Shown: positions 16,306 through 27,600 of the stretch, piece by piece
Numbering within the stretch: the first letter of the stretch is position 1
How the letters are laid out: every line of letters starts with the position of its first letter
Assembly: GCA_965227155.1 (NCBI GenBank)
Contig: OZ245731.1
Location: 4,836,001-4,900,000 of the forward strand
Direction: 5' to 3'
DNA: 64,000 nt
From: UBA6059 sp965227155
GTDB taxonomy: Bacteria; Bacteroidota; Bacteroidia; Cytophagales; Cyclobacteriaceae
Translations under genes and position numbers: made by a program
The notes under the pieces: model-generated
What the model was told of the DNA's origin: nothing
What the model saw: only the letters and a program-made list of their open reading frames with translations
Databases searched by the model: none

Positions 16306-16737
16306 TCAACCGATGGTCAGGATGTTGCCATCTACACTTACCGGAAACTCCGCCAGACTTCTATTAGCAGGCCCCTGGATTACGTCACCACTGGCATTAA
16401 ACTCTGAACCATGGCAAGTACACCTTGCTACAAGACCCTCAAATTGCCAATTTCTGCTACAGTTTGAATGGGTACAAACACTTGTAAATGCGCGATAGTT
16501 TCCTCCCACATTTACTATTAATATATTTTCATCAGGATGAAGCACCCATGAATCTTCCGTCTGCAGGACATTGAAATCATTTGCGGATAAATCGATGGCC
16601 AGCCCATCATCTCCCCCAACTGATGGCTCTGGAAGCTGCTCATCTTCTCCACAACCAATCAAAGGAATGCCCATAGTTGCCAACATAGCAGCTGCGCCTG
16701 CCTGTTTCATAAATACTTTTCTGGTTACCTTTTCCAT
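16306..16737 (-). CDS. Rieske [2Fe-2S] lipoprotein
   Basis: 143 residues. The N-terminal signal ends in a lipobox (IPLIGC, mature Cys about 29); the preceding KVTRKVFMK is Tat-like but has RK rather than RR. The Rieske cluster motifs are CTHSNC and CTCHGSEF, followed by the usual GPANRSLAEFPV. It is a membrane-anchored electron carrier facing the periplasm or surface. It is too small for a dioxygenase or a full bc1/b6f Rieske subunit and no cytochrome b gene is nearby. It may serve the adjacent oxidative enzymes or act as an arsenite-oxidase-like small subunit. Confidence 0.85.
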   Translation of the reverse strand: MEKVTRKVFMKQAGAAAMLATMGIPLIGCGEDEQLPEPSVGGDDGLAIDLSANDFNVLQTEDSWVLHPDENILIVNVGGNYRAFTSVCTHSNCSRNWQFEGLVARCTCHGSEFNASGDVIQGPANRSLAEFPVSVDGNILTIG

Positions 16738-16781
16738 TTCTATCTGTTTTTTTCAATAAAATAAAAGTTTACTGAAATTGT

Positions 16782-18071
16782 TCAAGCTAATGCTTCGATA
16801 ACCTTCAAAGCCCGATCAATCTCCTCCTTATTGTTGTAGATATGAACAGAATGCCTAAGCAGTTCTTCGCCGACAGAACGAGGTTGTAAACGTTCCTTTT
16901 CCCATAATGTCTTTTGCAAGTCGGGTCCTGAAATACCGGCTACTTTGTAGGTTGTAATGCCTGCTGCCATTTCAGGATGGGTAGCGCTATGAATTTCAAC
17001 ATTGGGTAAGTCCTGTAATCCGCTTCTTAGATGATCCCCAAGCTCCTTAATTCTGGTCAGCCATCTCTCAGGCCCTATGGTATTGTAAAAATCAACCGCT
17101 GCATCCAGACCTTCCAACAAAGAAGGGTTGCCTGGACCATACTGCTGCAATCGAAAGCCATGGTCTTCTGTATTCTCCCAGTTATAGCTTGCCAAAGTGC
17201 ACCAAACTTCCTCTGCCTTTTCAGCTGACAAATACAATATACCATTGCCAGCAGGTGCCAGCAACCATTTGTGAAGACTCGCATAGTAAGCATCGCATCC
17301 TATATCCTTCACATCAACATTAATCTGCCCAACAGTTTGTGCACCATCCAATATGGTGAAAATGCCCCTTTTCTTCGCTTCCTGACAAATCTGTTTTACA
17401 GGTAAAATCACACCATAAACGGATATGATATGTGGAATAGCAATGATTCGGGTGCGCTTGGTTACTTGCGAAAAGATGCTATCAAATATGGCCTGAGGTT
17501 CATTTGCAGGGATAGGCATTTTAGCTTGCTTATAGACTAGTCCATGCCGCTTGGCTAGCTGCTGCCAGGCAGCAAAACCGCCTCCATGTTCCTGATCAGT
17601 GTTAATTACTTCATCGCCTGCCTTCAATTCGAGCCCATTGGCAATAAAGTTCATACCAAAAGTAGCATTTTGTGTAAGTGAGATTTCTTTATAGTCTGCA
17701 TTGATAATGCTACCAATCTTCTTACGCAGGTCCTCATATTTAAAATAGCCGGAAAGCAATTGCGGACCATTTCCCTTATAATCAGTTTCAGCACCATGCA
17801 CAGCATTGAACCGCATATCTTCTATGACCCGCTCCAGCACATAAGATGGTTGCGGCCCCAGGGTTCCATTATTGAAATATGTCTGCCCTGCTTTCAGGGG
17901 AAACTGTAAGCGAACGGTTGACCAAAAATCTTCCTCAGACTTTATTGCTGTGAGCTCCTGCTTCAGTTGATCAAGTGATAATGGCTTGAGAGCCTTTTTA
18001 GCATTCAAAAACGAAGGCAGTACGAAAGCGCCAAGAGCGCCATTTTTTAAAAATTTTCTTCTAGAGGACAT
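16782..18071 (-). CDS. Class V aminotransferase (isopenicillin-N epimerase-like), Tat-exported
   Basis: 429 residues beginning with a twin-arginine signal (SRRKFLKNGALGAFVLPSF). The PLP enzyme core shows YFNNGTLGPQPSYV, SLTQNATFGMNF, GGGFAAWQQL, TILDGAQTVGQINVDV (the PLP-contacting Asp) and YASLHKWLLAPAGNG with the Schiff-base lysine. It belongs to the cysteine desulfurase/epimerase group; export as a folded holoenzyme is common for this subfamily in Bacteroidota. The substrate is unknown. It is the first gene of a possible minus-strand unit with the Rieske gene (44 bp gap). Confidence 0.85.
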   Translation of the reverse strand: MSSRRKFLKNGALGAFVLPSFLNAKKALKPLSLDQLKQELTAIKSEEDFWSTVRLQFPLKAGQTYFNNGTLGPQPSYVLERVIEDMRFNAVHGAETDYKGNGPQLLSGYFKYEDLRKKIGSIINADYKEISLTQNATFGMNFIANGLELKAGDEVINTDQEHGGGFAAWQQLAKRHGLVYKQAKMPIPANEPQAIFDSIFSQVTKRTRIIAIPHIISVYGVILPVKQICQEAKKRGIFTILDGAQTVGQINVDVKDIGCDAYYASLHKWLLAPAGNGILYLSAEKAEEVWCTLASYNWENTEDHGFRLQQYGPGNPSLLEGLDAAVDFYNTIGPERWLTRIKELGDHLRSGLQDLPNVEIHSATHPEMAAGITTYKVAGISGPDLQKTLWEKERLQPRSVGEELLRHSVHIYNNKEEIDRALKVIEALA

Positions 18072-18091
18072 GGTGTTTTTAGATGTAAAAT

Positions 18092-18117
18092 AAAAAAAGC
18101 CTCGCTAAGAGGCTTTT
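18092..18117 (-). terminator. Rho-independent terminator
   Basis: AAAAGCCTC (18095-18103) and GAGGCTTTT (18109-18117) flank a 5-nt loop; on the minus strand a run of seven T follows. It ends the small gene at 18139 before the aminotransferase gene. Confidence 0.85.
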
Positions 18118-18138
18118 CGATGGAGTAAAAATGTCCAG

Positions 18139-18513
18139 CTATTGAACATATTCGTCGATTTTAGCCATCAATTCATTAGAACTTGCCCTTAGCGCGGCAG
18201 ATGAAATATTCATGATGCGCTGCGTGTAATCCAGGATTCTTTCCTTTTCCTGTAATTCCTTCTTGAATGTACCCAGATCTTCAATTCCTACATCCATGCC
18301 TTTTTCGGCCTTGCCGATAAGCTTATTTGACTCCTTGATTTCCTTTTTCATCAATGGAATCATGTCGTGTAGAATATCTTTGGCCATTTTGAAATTTCGC
18401 ACTTCCATGGCCTCCTTTAATTGAGAAGAGAGCTCCTGAATGCTTTCGTTTTCGGAGCTTGCGTAAGTGCTTACAGAGGTAAGCATTAGCAGCATAAAAA
18501 GTAAAATCCTCAT
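18139..18513 (-). CDS. Small secreted alpha-helical protein, unknown
   Basis: About 124 residues from the Met at 18513, chosen because it begins a signal peptide (MRILLFMLLMLTSVSTYA|SSE); a longer frame to 18564 adds an unlikely tail. The mature protein is almost all helix and highly charged (SSQLKEAMEVRNFKMAKDIL, MKKEIKESNKLIGKAEKG, KKELQEKERILDYTQRIM), suggesting a periplasmic coiled-coil or helical bundle. No known family. It has its own terminator. Confidence 0.7.
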   Translation of the reverse strand: MRILLFMLLMLTSVSTYASSENESIQELSSQLKEAMEVRNFKMAKDILHDMIPLMKKEIKESNKLIGKAEKGMDVGIEDLGTFKKELQEKERILDYTQRIMNISSAALRASSNELMAKIDEYVQ

Positions 18514-18621
18514 AATCAGTATGGTTAGTGAAAGACAAATATAATTATTTGTCTTAAAATACACAATATGAGTTAGTTACATATTTTCTATTGAAGTTAT
18601 AGTTTATGATTCTAAAAAATA

Positions 18622-18662
18622 AAAATCCCTAAACACCTTTTTTACAGGCATTTAGGGATTTT
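18622..18662. terminator. Terminator of the giant gene
   Basis: AAAATCCCTAAA (18622-18633) pairs with TTTAGGGATTTT (18651-18662), with A/T runs on both sides. It sits 20 bp after the minus-strand stop at 18683. Confidence 0.85.
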
Positions 18663-18682
18663 AAATTGATAGTTATGAAAAT

Positions 18683-21600
18683 CTATTTTATAATTACTCT
18701 CTCATGGAATTTACCTGCATTAGAATCAAAAATGAGGTGATAAATGCCCTGCTGCAAGCTCCTTATGTCTAACAATACCTTTTGGCCTACAGATTGAATT
18801 TGGCCACTTCTTAAGGTCTGTCCAGCCATATTGATTAAGGCAAACTCACCGGTAGGCAATGGCACATTACCTTCTATGCTGATAAAATCGCTTGAAGGGT
18901 TAGGATAAATAACTATCCTAAAGGCTTCTTCAGAGGCCAGTACCAATATGGTTTTCGAATAATCGTAGGCCCCATCAAAATCAATCTGTCGCAGCCTGTA
19001 ATAGTTAAAGCCTTGTATGGCAGCTTTATCTATGTAGGAGTATTGATTGATTTTATTAGCTTCATTGAAGGCTTCCAAATTACCTATTACATTGAAATTT
19101 TGACCATCGGTACTCCATTCAATTTCAAAATGGCTCACATCGATTTCATTGGTAGTTTCCCAATCAAGCCTCACATTGCCATTATCATAACGCCCTATAA
19201 AGCTTAAGAAATCAAGTGGCAAAGGAGTTGATCCATCGTTCTCCAAAACATTAGCAACACCATTGGCATTGTTATCTGGTCGACCGCTAATGCCGCCATA
19301 TCTCACTCCACCGTTATCAGGATCGAAGAGATCTATCAATCCATCATTGTCAGTATCATAATAATTCGGACTTCCGGGAGTAAGAAAATTGGCCAGCCAA
19401 CTCAAATTGCCGGGATCGTATTTCCCTACATTACCATAGTTGGTCGCTCTGAGTGTATAGTCATCATTGGATGTGCCATCTTCATCATCATCAAAACCTT
19501 CATCATAATCCAATAAGGAGTCATCGTCAGAGTTCTTATCGAGATAATCAGGGCCATCACCAGCACCATCTGTATTTGGAACAGCTAATGGTGTCCCCCC
19601 ATTATCAGGATCAACATTATTGCCAAGGCCATCTCCATCTGTATCACCGAAAGAATCCAGGGTGCCGCTGCCATCAAAGTCATTACCACCACCTTCAACA
19701 AGGTCCACCAGACCATCATTATCACTATCCAGGTCATAGATGTCATTGATACCATCACCATCCGTGTCAGGGTTTGCCAATGCTGTACCACCATTGTTTA
19801 CATCAAAGGCATCCCATAAGCCATCATTATCAGTATCATTACCAGTCATGTTTTCAGGCAATTGGCCCTGAGAGTTGGCATTGGCTGGCATTGTACCATT
19901 ATTGGCTTCCAAAGCATCTGGGAGACCATCATTATCCGAATCTAAGTCGAAGAAGTTGGCAAAGCCATCCAGGTCATTATCATATTCATCCCATACTCCG
20001 TCATTATTACTATCAGTCAGACCTGACAGGGCGGGATCATTTTTATCGGTGTAGTTAAACAAACCATCACCATCTTCATCTCCGAAGGGATCTGGGTTTG
20101 CACTATCATACTCTTCACTGTCGGCAATACCATCATTATCACCATCAAGGTCAATACCATCGGCAATACCATCTTTATCTGTATCATTGAAGAAAAGATA
20201 ATCAGGAGTAGCACCACCGCCCTGAACTTTATCATCTGTCCAGTCATTATTGTTATTTACATCTTCGCTGGCTGTAGGGATATTATCATCGTCATCATCT
20301 ACGTCTCTGAAGTCTACATCACCGGAGAGGTCAGTATTTTGTAAATCAGCATATGTTCCGTTTACATTTGATACACCTCTACCTGTGAAAGAATCGAATA
20401 AATCCCAAATACCATCATTATCTGTATCAGCTCCATGACCCAGCTGATCTGATAAAAGACCATCAAGATCAGTATCTAACTCGCTAAATCCATTTCGGTT
20501 GGCATCATAGCCTTCAATAACATCACCTACACCATCATCATCAGTATCCAAATCTCTGTAGTCCGGCTCTGCATCTCCATCAAAATTGAGTGGTACAATG
20601 GCGCTTCCGGTATCGAATGCATTATCAATACCATCACGGTCATCATCATTGCCGGTCAAAGCTATTAGTCCTGCTGTAGTCTGACCTTCGATATAGTCCG
20701 TAATACCGTCATTATCACTATCCAGGTCAAGGTAGTCTTCTAATCCGTCACTATCAAAATCCTGAACCGGTAAAGGAGTACCTGCATTATCTGTATCCAC
20801 CTGATTTACCAGACCATCATTATCGGTATCGATATCGGGATATCGACCGGTTGACGTATCAAAACCGGTAGGCACCAAGCCATTATTGGCTTCTATGGCA
20901 TCCAGAATGCCATCGTTATCTGAATCAAGATCAAAGAAATCAGGAACTCCATCCCTATCCTGATCCACACGGTCATCTACATTGTCTCCATTTGCATCAG
21001 TAAACCCTGCATAATCCGGATCCAGATAATTGTAAATATTGTCAGCATCATCATCTCCAAATGGATCGGTACCGTTAAACTCGGTACTATTAGGAATGCC
21101 ATCATTATCTGAATCAATATCTACATCATCTCTTAACCCATCTTCATCCTGATCAGGGTTGTACAAATAATCCGGGGTTGGAGCTCCACCTTGTGTAAAG
21201 TCATTTGTCCAGTCTCCGTCAGGGCCTCCTGCACTACCATCTGTAAAATCTTCTACAGAAGTTAGGTCCCCGTCCCCATCATCATCAGTATCCCTGAAGT
21301 TAGGTTCTGCATCTCCATCTGTATTGGTAAGCGTATAATTGGCACCAGTAAGGTTGGCTAGCGTTCCTTTAGTACTACCATCATCAAAGATGAAACGTAT
21401 ACCATCTCCATCCACATCAGAGCCATAACCTGTTTCATCAGTTTCGTTATTATTGCTGTTGTTATCCCAATCGCCAAAACCATCCTCATCAGTATCATAA
21501 GCTTCAATAACATCGGGAACTCCATCATTATCGCTATCCAAATCCAGATAGTCAACAGAATCAGCCATATCTGTATTGGCCAGGGTGATTGCTGTCCCTC

Positions 21601-24600
21601 CAAGAGAAGTAATGAAATCACGGTTATCCAGGGCGTCAAAAACATCCATAACCCCATCCCTGTCCACGTCGGTAAGATTTGGTGCTACATAACCTGATGT
21701 AGTTTGAGCTTCTACGATATCCGGTATGCCATCGTCATCAGAATCAAGGTCTAGGTGGTTTGAAATACCGTCACCATCTCTATCAGATGTGGTGAGGGCG
21801 GTTCCAACTACACTGCAAACATTAAAGCTATATGAAAGGCTAAATACAGCAAGATCTCTATTTCCACCTCTAGTGATCCTTATGTATCGAGCATTTCCAT
21901 CTAAAACCAATTGATAAGCGAAGGGGCTTGAAGTAGGTACTGCTGTTGCCAGAGACCCGGTATTTGCGGTAAAACCAATTCCGTCGCTAGAATAACTAAA
22001 AGTAGCAGTCGCATCCTGACCTGAGGTAGGAATTCTTGCTACTAAAATTTCAACTATCTGACCAGCAGGAACCTCATCTGTTAAATCAAGTGTCAAGGTC
22101 GCCCCATTCGCATCCATTTCTGCAAATGTCGAACTATTATTTCCTAAAGCATTGGTTGGATCTATTACCTGACCAGCTGTGAAATCTAAAACCGCATCCG
22201 CATTTCCACTAGTACCTGACCCAGTACAATCTGGATCATAATTATCATCCAAACCATTATTATTATCATCTGTAATACCTGCCCCCTCATCTAGTGTACC
22301 ATCACCATTGGCGTCAGTGAGCCCCAACTCGATAAGGTCAAAAATGCCGTCATTGTCACTATCCTTATCTCTGAAGTCAGCCACACCATCCCTATCCGCA
22401 TCAAATACATCAAGGATACCATCGCTATTGGCATCTGCTTTTGACCAGGTGTCTGGCACGGTATTACCATCAGCGTCTGTATCTGCACCATTAGCCAGAC
22501 CATCACCATCCATATCATCATCCTCGTAATTGAGCAGGCCATCATTATCGATATCCCCACTAGGATCAATACCAGTTCCACCATCCTCGTCTATATCTCT
22601 CAGCCCGTCATTGTCGGAATCCAGATCAAAATTATCGTTGATGCCATCACCATCAATATCACCCTGTCCAAAGAGATAATCAGGAATACGGTTAAGCGGA
22701 CTGTCATCTATGAAGTCATCAGTTGGATCATTATTGGTAACATCATCGTCCTCATCGATGGTAGGGTCACCATCATTATCATCATCTACATCCTGGAAGT
22801 CCCATATACCATCACGATCCGAATCCTGAACTGCTGAGCCAGAACCCAGTACCTGCCCGATACCTGTTCCGAGATAATCGTCAAACAAATCCCTGATACC
22901 ATCATCATCAGTATCATTAGGATAATCTGTTTCATCGGTAGGGTCGTTGTTATCATTAGTATCCCATGCCGCATATTGTCTGCGATTAGGGTTATCTCCT
23001 TCTACTACATCAGGTACAGAATCCCCATCAGAATCATCATCCAGGTAATCGGGTGAGTCAGGATCTGTGGCTGCATCTGTATCAACTGGCACTATTAACA
23101 CACCACCTGATACGGTAGGATCATAGTTATCATCCAGACCATTATCATTGGTATCATTACCGGTAATATTTCTGTAGGTGGCCTTAGTCTGTGCTTCCAG
23201 GTTATCTACAATACCGTCATCATCAGAATCTAAATCCACAAAATCTGCAATACCGTCTGAATCAGAATCCAGCAAAGTGAAAGATGAGCCTTCCTGGGCA
23301 TCATTCCAACCCGTACTATTTGCGTCTGTAAAAGAGGCTATGGCAGCAGTTGCCGCATCAATGGTAAGATCAAATTCAGTAACATCCGGTATACCATCAT
23401 TATCACTGTCCAGGTCTCTAAAGTTCTTATTGCCATCGCCATCAGTATCTAATATGGAGAATGGGTTAGCTTCTGTTTCATCATCAAAACCATCACCATC
23501 AAAGTCCACATCATACTGATTATCAATACCGTCACCATCAGTATCCTGACCGCCCGTATAGTCAACATCAAATGCGTCATCAATGCCATCAGCATCAGCA
23601 TCCGTACCGCCAGTCTGGGTCACATCTACGGCATTCTGAATGCCGTCTCCATCGGAATCCAGCATATTGTCGAGTCGACCATCAAAATCGCTATCGGTAC
23701 CACCACCTTCAAGAATATCTGGATAGCCGTCATTATCACTGTCCAGATCTCTGTAATCATTGATGCCATCACCATCAGTATCTACATTACCTGATGGCGT
23801 ACCTCCATTGTCACCATCCACTGAATCAGCCAGCCCATCATTATCGGTATCAGTAGCAAAAGTGTCGATGATACCGTCGTTATCAGTATCCGGCAAACCA
23901 CTTTCCACCGCATCTGTAATGCCGTCATTATCACTATCAAGGTCTTTGTAGTCCTGAACATTGTCGTTATCAGTATCCGGTATTGTGAGTGGTGTACCAC
24001 CATTATCAGAATCCACGATATCCAGATAGCCATCATTATCGGTATCAGTGGTGCCATCCAGTTTACCATCACCATCTACATCCACGCCATTGGCTTCAAT
24101 TATATCAGGTGTGCCATCATTATCTGAGTCGATATCATAAATATCTACAATACCATCTCCATCAGAATCAGGGTTGGTTTGTGGCGTACCTGCATTATCA
24201 GGATCAAACACATCTGCCCATCCATCTCCATCAGTATCTACGAATGTATCTACAGTACCATCGCCATCCGCATCTACCCAGCCAGCCTCTACGATATCAG
24301 GTATGCCGTCATTATCACTATCCAAGTCCTGATAGTTAGGAATGCCATCTCCATCGGCATCACCGCCGGATACTACTGCTGACACAATGAAATTATCAAT
24401 GAAATTACCAGACGAACCGCCAGTTACAGCTTCAAAACCTAACCTGGTGGTTGTTTGGCCCTGAGGCACTTCATAATAACCCGAATAAACCACCCAATCT
24501 GCACTGGACGTAGAAAAAGTCCCATTATCTACAGGGCCTGTAGTAGGTCCAATTAGGATTCTAAACTCGTCTGTTCCAGAACGGCCCTTGTGTGCAATTT

Positions 24601-27600
24601 GCCAATAAAGTAGCGTACCAGGCTCAGTAGCTACATCCTGGTATAGTTGAGCTACAGAGTTTGCATTAATCTCAGCCCACTGTGCACCCTCATAAGCACC
24701 TACATTATTGGCTGCGTTATTGGTAGCTTCGTTCCATAGTTCAATCAAATTATCGCCAGCTGTGGTAAACCATCCAGGCACATCGCCCTCCAGGTAGTTT
24801 CTGATGTTGCCATCAGCAAAACTCTGGTTTCCTGGGGTAGTTGGCACATTGGGTTGTTCGAAAGAACCATTGAGCAAGTTCACATTCTCATAACCCTCAT
24901 CTACATCCAGAATACCATCATTATCATCATCAATATCGATATTGTCAGGCACACCATCACCATCTATATCTCCCCAGAATAGGTAATCAGGAATAAATGA
25001 TATGCCCTGTCCATCAGTTTGATCATCTGTGTAATCTCCATTATCGTTGGCATCCTCATCAATGGTCAATTCGCCATCATTATCATCATCTGTATCACGC
25101 CAGTCTGGCTCATCCGTACCATCAGTATTTTGAAGTGCAGGAGCAGTTCCACCACTATCTGTATCAAAATTATCATCCAGACCATCTCCATCTTCATCAT
25201 TGCCGGCAAGTGAAACATCAGCTACACCATTGCGGTCGGTATCATTGCCATCTACAATATCAGGTATATTGTCATTGTCTGAATCATCATCCCGGTAATC
25301 CTGCAGGTCAAGCCCGTCTGTATTGACAGGCAAGGTAAGTGTACCTCCCTGATTTGGGTCAAAGGCATCATCCATGCCGTCACCATCTACATCAATACCT
25401 GAAAAAGCCTGGTAACTGCTTGTGCTTTGTGCCTCTCGTATATCGGGAATACCATCATCATCGGAATCAATATCCTTATAGTCAGGGATACCATCCACAT
25501 CAGTATCAGGATTAAGCAATGTAGATGTACCTCCTATAGCCACATCATCTGAATCCACAAAATTCATTAGACCATCATTATCAGGGTCCTGCAAGGTAAA
25601 CTGGCCTGTATTGGTATCAAACCCATTAGGTATAGCACCACCATTAGCTTCTATACCATCGAAAATACCATCATTATCAGCATCCAAATCAAGATAATCG
25701 GGTACACCATCTAAGTCTGTATCGAAAACATCAAATACACCATCACCATTTAAATCAACTGCACTAGACAGCTGTGAGGCGATATTTGGATCTTTGTAAT
25801 TCGGGATACCATCACCGTCAGAATCCTGGCTGGGGTCCACTGACTCACCATTAGCTTCATCTGTATCTAAAATACCATCGTTATCTGAATCAAGGTCAGC
25901 CGCATCCGGGATGGCATCATCGTCATAGTCACCCTTGTAAAGGTAATCCGGTGTGGTACCTCCGCCCTGGGTAAAGTCATCAGACCAATCGCTATTGCTG
26001 TTGTAATCTTCACCGGAGGTCAGGTTGCCATCATTGTCGTCATCAGTATCCTGCCAATCAGACTCATCACCTCCATCGGTATTTTGCAATGGAGCATTGA
26101 AGGGCTCAAAAATATCCAGAAGGCCGTCATTATTAGAATCATCCGATAACAACATCGTATTGGCAGATGTATTGATCAAACAGAAATTGTCAACGTATAA
26201 GGTATCATTTACACCACCTAATTTGTAAGCATATACTTCAGCGAAAAAAGCATTAGCCGGAACAGTAGTATTTAAAATATACTGACTGTAGGTTGCCCCA
26301 ATGCCGGTCAGATCAATTTGAGGTTCGGATAAACGTGTCGTTCTAGTTTCATCCCAGAAAGTAACACCAATTGAGGCGTAGGTAACCGCGTTACCGGAGT
26401 TTAGCTTTGCATAGGCTGTTAAGCGAAGAGTTGAATCTTGTCTCACATTAAGGAAGTCGGAAATGCCGGCACCTCCGTTAGTAGAGGTAATTGCTATAGC
26501 GGCATCACCAGATTGAGCATCATTTGTGACAAACGTGCTATCATTACTAAAACTAGTCAGTCCAGCCAAACCGTTCTCAAGATCCGGATTATCAGCCCTA
26601 AGTAAACCCGGGCAGTCATACTGTATATCAGCTGCATCAGTATTATCCACATCACCATCCTGGTCTACATCGAGATCAGAAATACCATCTTTGTTAGAAT
26701 CCCAGCCTTCGATAATATCTTCAACCCCATCCCCATCAGCATCTGTATCCCGATAATCAGGATTGCCGGTGCCATCTGTATTTACAGGGTTAAGAAATGT
26801 GCCACCATTGTCAGGATCATAAATATCAAACAAACCATCACCATCAGAATCAGTAGTGGTAGGGCTAATGTAGGCACTGCTGGACTGGGCTTCAATGTTA
26901 TCCCTGATGCCGTCATTGTCACTATCTATATCATTAATATCATTGACCCCATCACCGTCGGTATCAGGCGTACTTAATGGTACAATCTCCTGAGCATCAT
27001 TCCAGCCATTACCATCTGCATCGGTGAAGTTATTGATTCGTCCATTTGTTGAAGAGGCGGTACCGCCAGCCTCTATCACATCCACTATACCGTCATTATC
27101 GCTATCTATATCCAGGTAATCATCTACACCATCACCATCCCGGTCAGGCAGGGTAAGATTGGGATCCTGAGTGATGTCACACTGGCCATTGTTGTCATTA
27201 TCTCCACTGCTGCCGTCTATAGTAAATACATTTGAGGTGGTTGTGGGTGCCCCAGGCCCTGAATCTGTATTACCATCATTAAAATCCCAATTAAAACTAT
27301 CGATAGTACCATTGCTATCTGATGATCCTGAACCATCAAAGTTTACGGTAAATGGATTGGTACCCGAAGTGCTTGTAATAGTGAAAGTGGAAGTAGGCTC
27401 ATTTTCACAATTCACCCCAGTTCCAGGAGGATCAGTATCATTTACAGCTGTATTCAAGGAGACTAATACCTGATCGAGTTTGGCACCTGCTTCTCGATAA
27501 AAAAAGTCAATAGTATGCACTCCGACACCTAAATTATAAGTTTGAAGTGCATTACTATTATCCGAATCGTACACCTGCTCCCATAAAAACCCGTCTGTCA

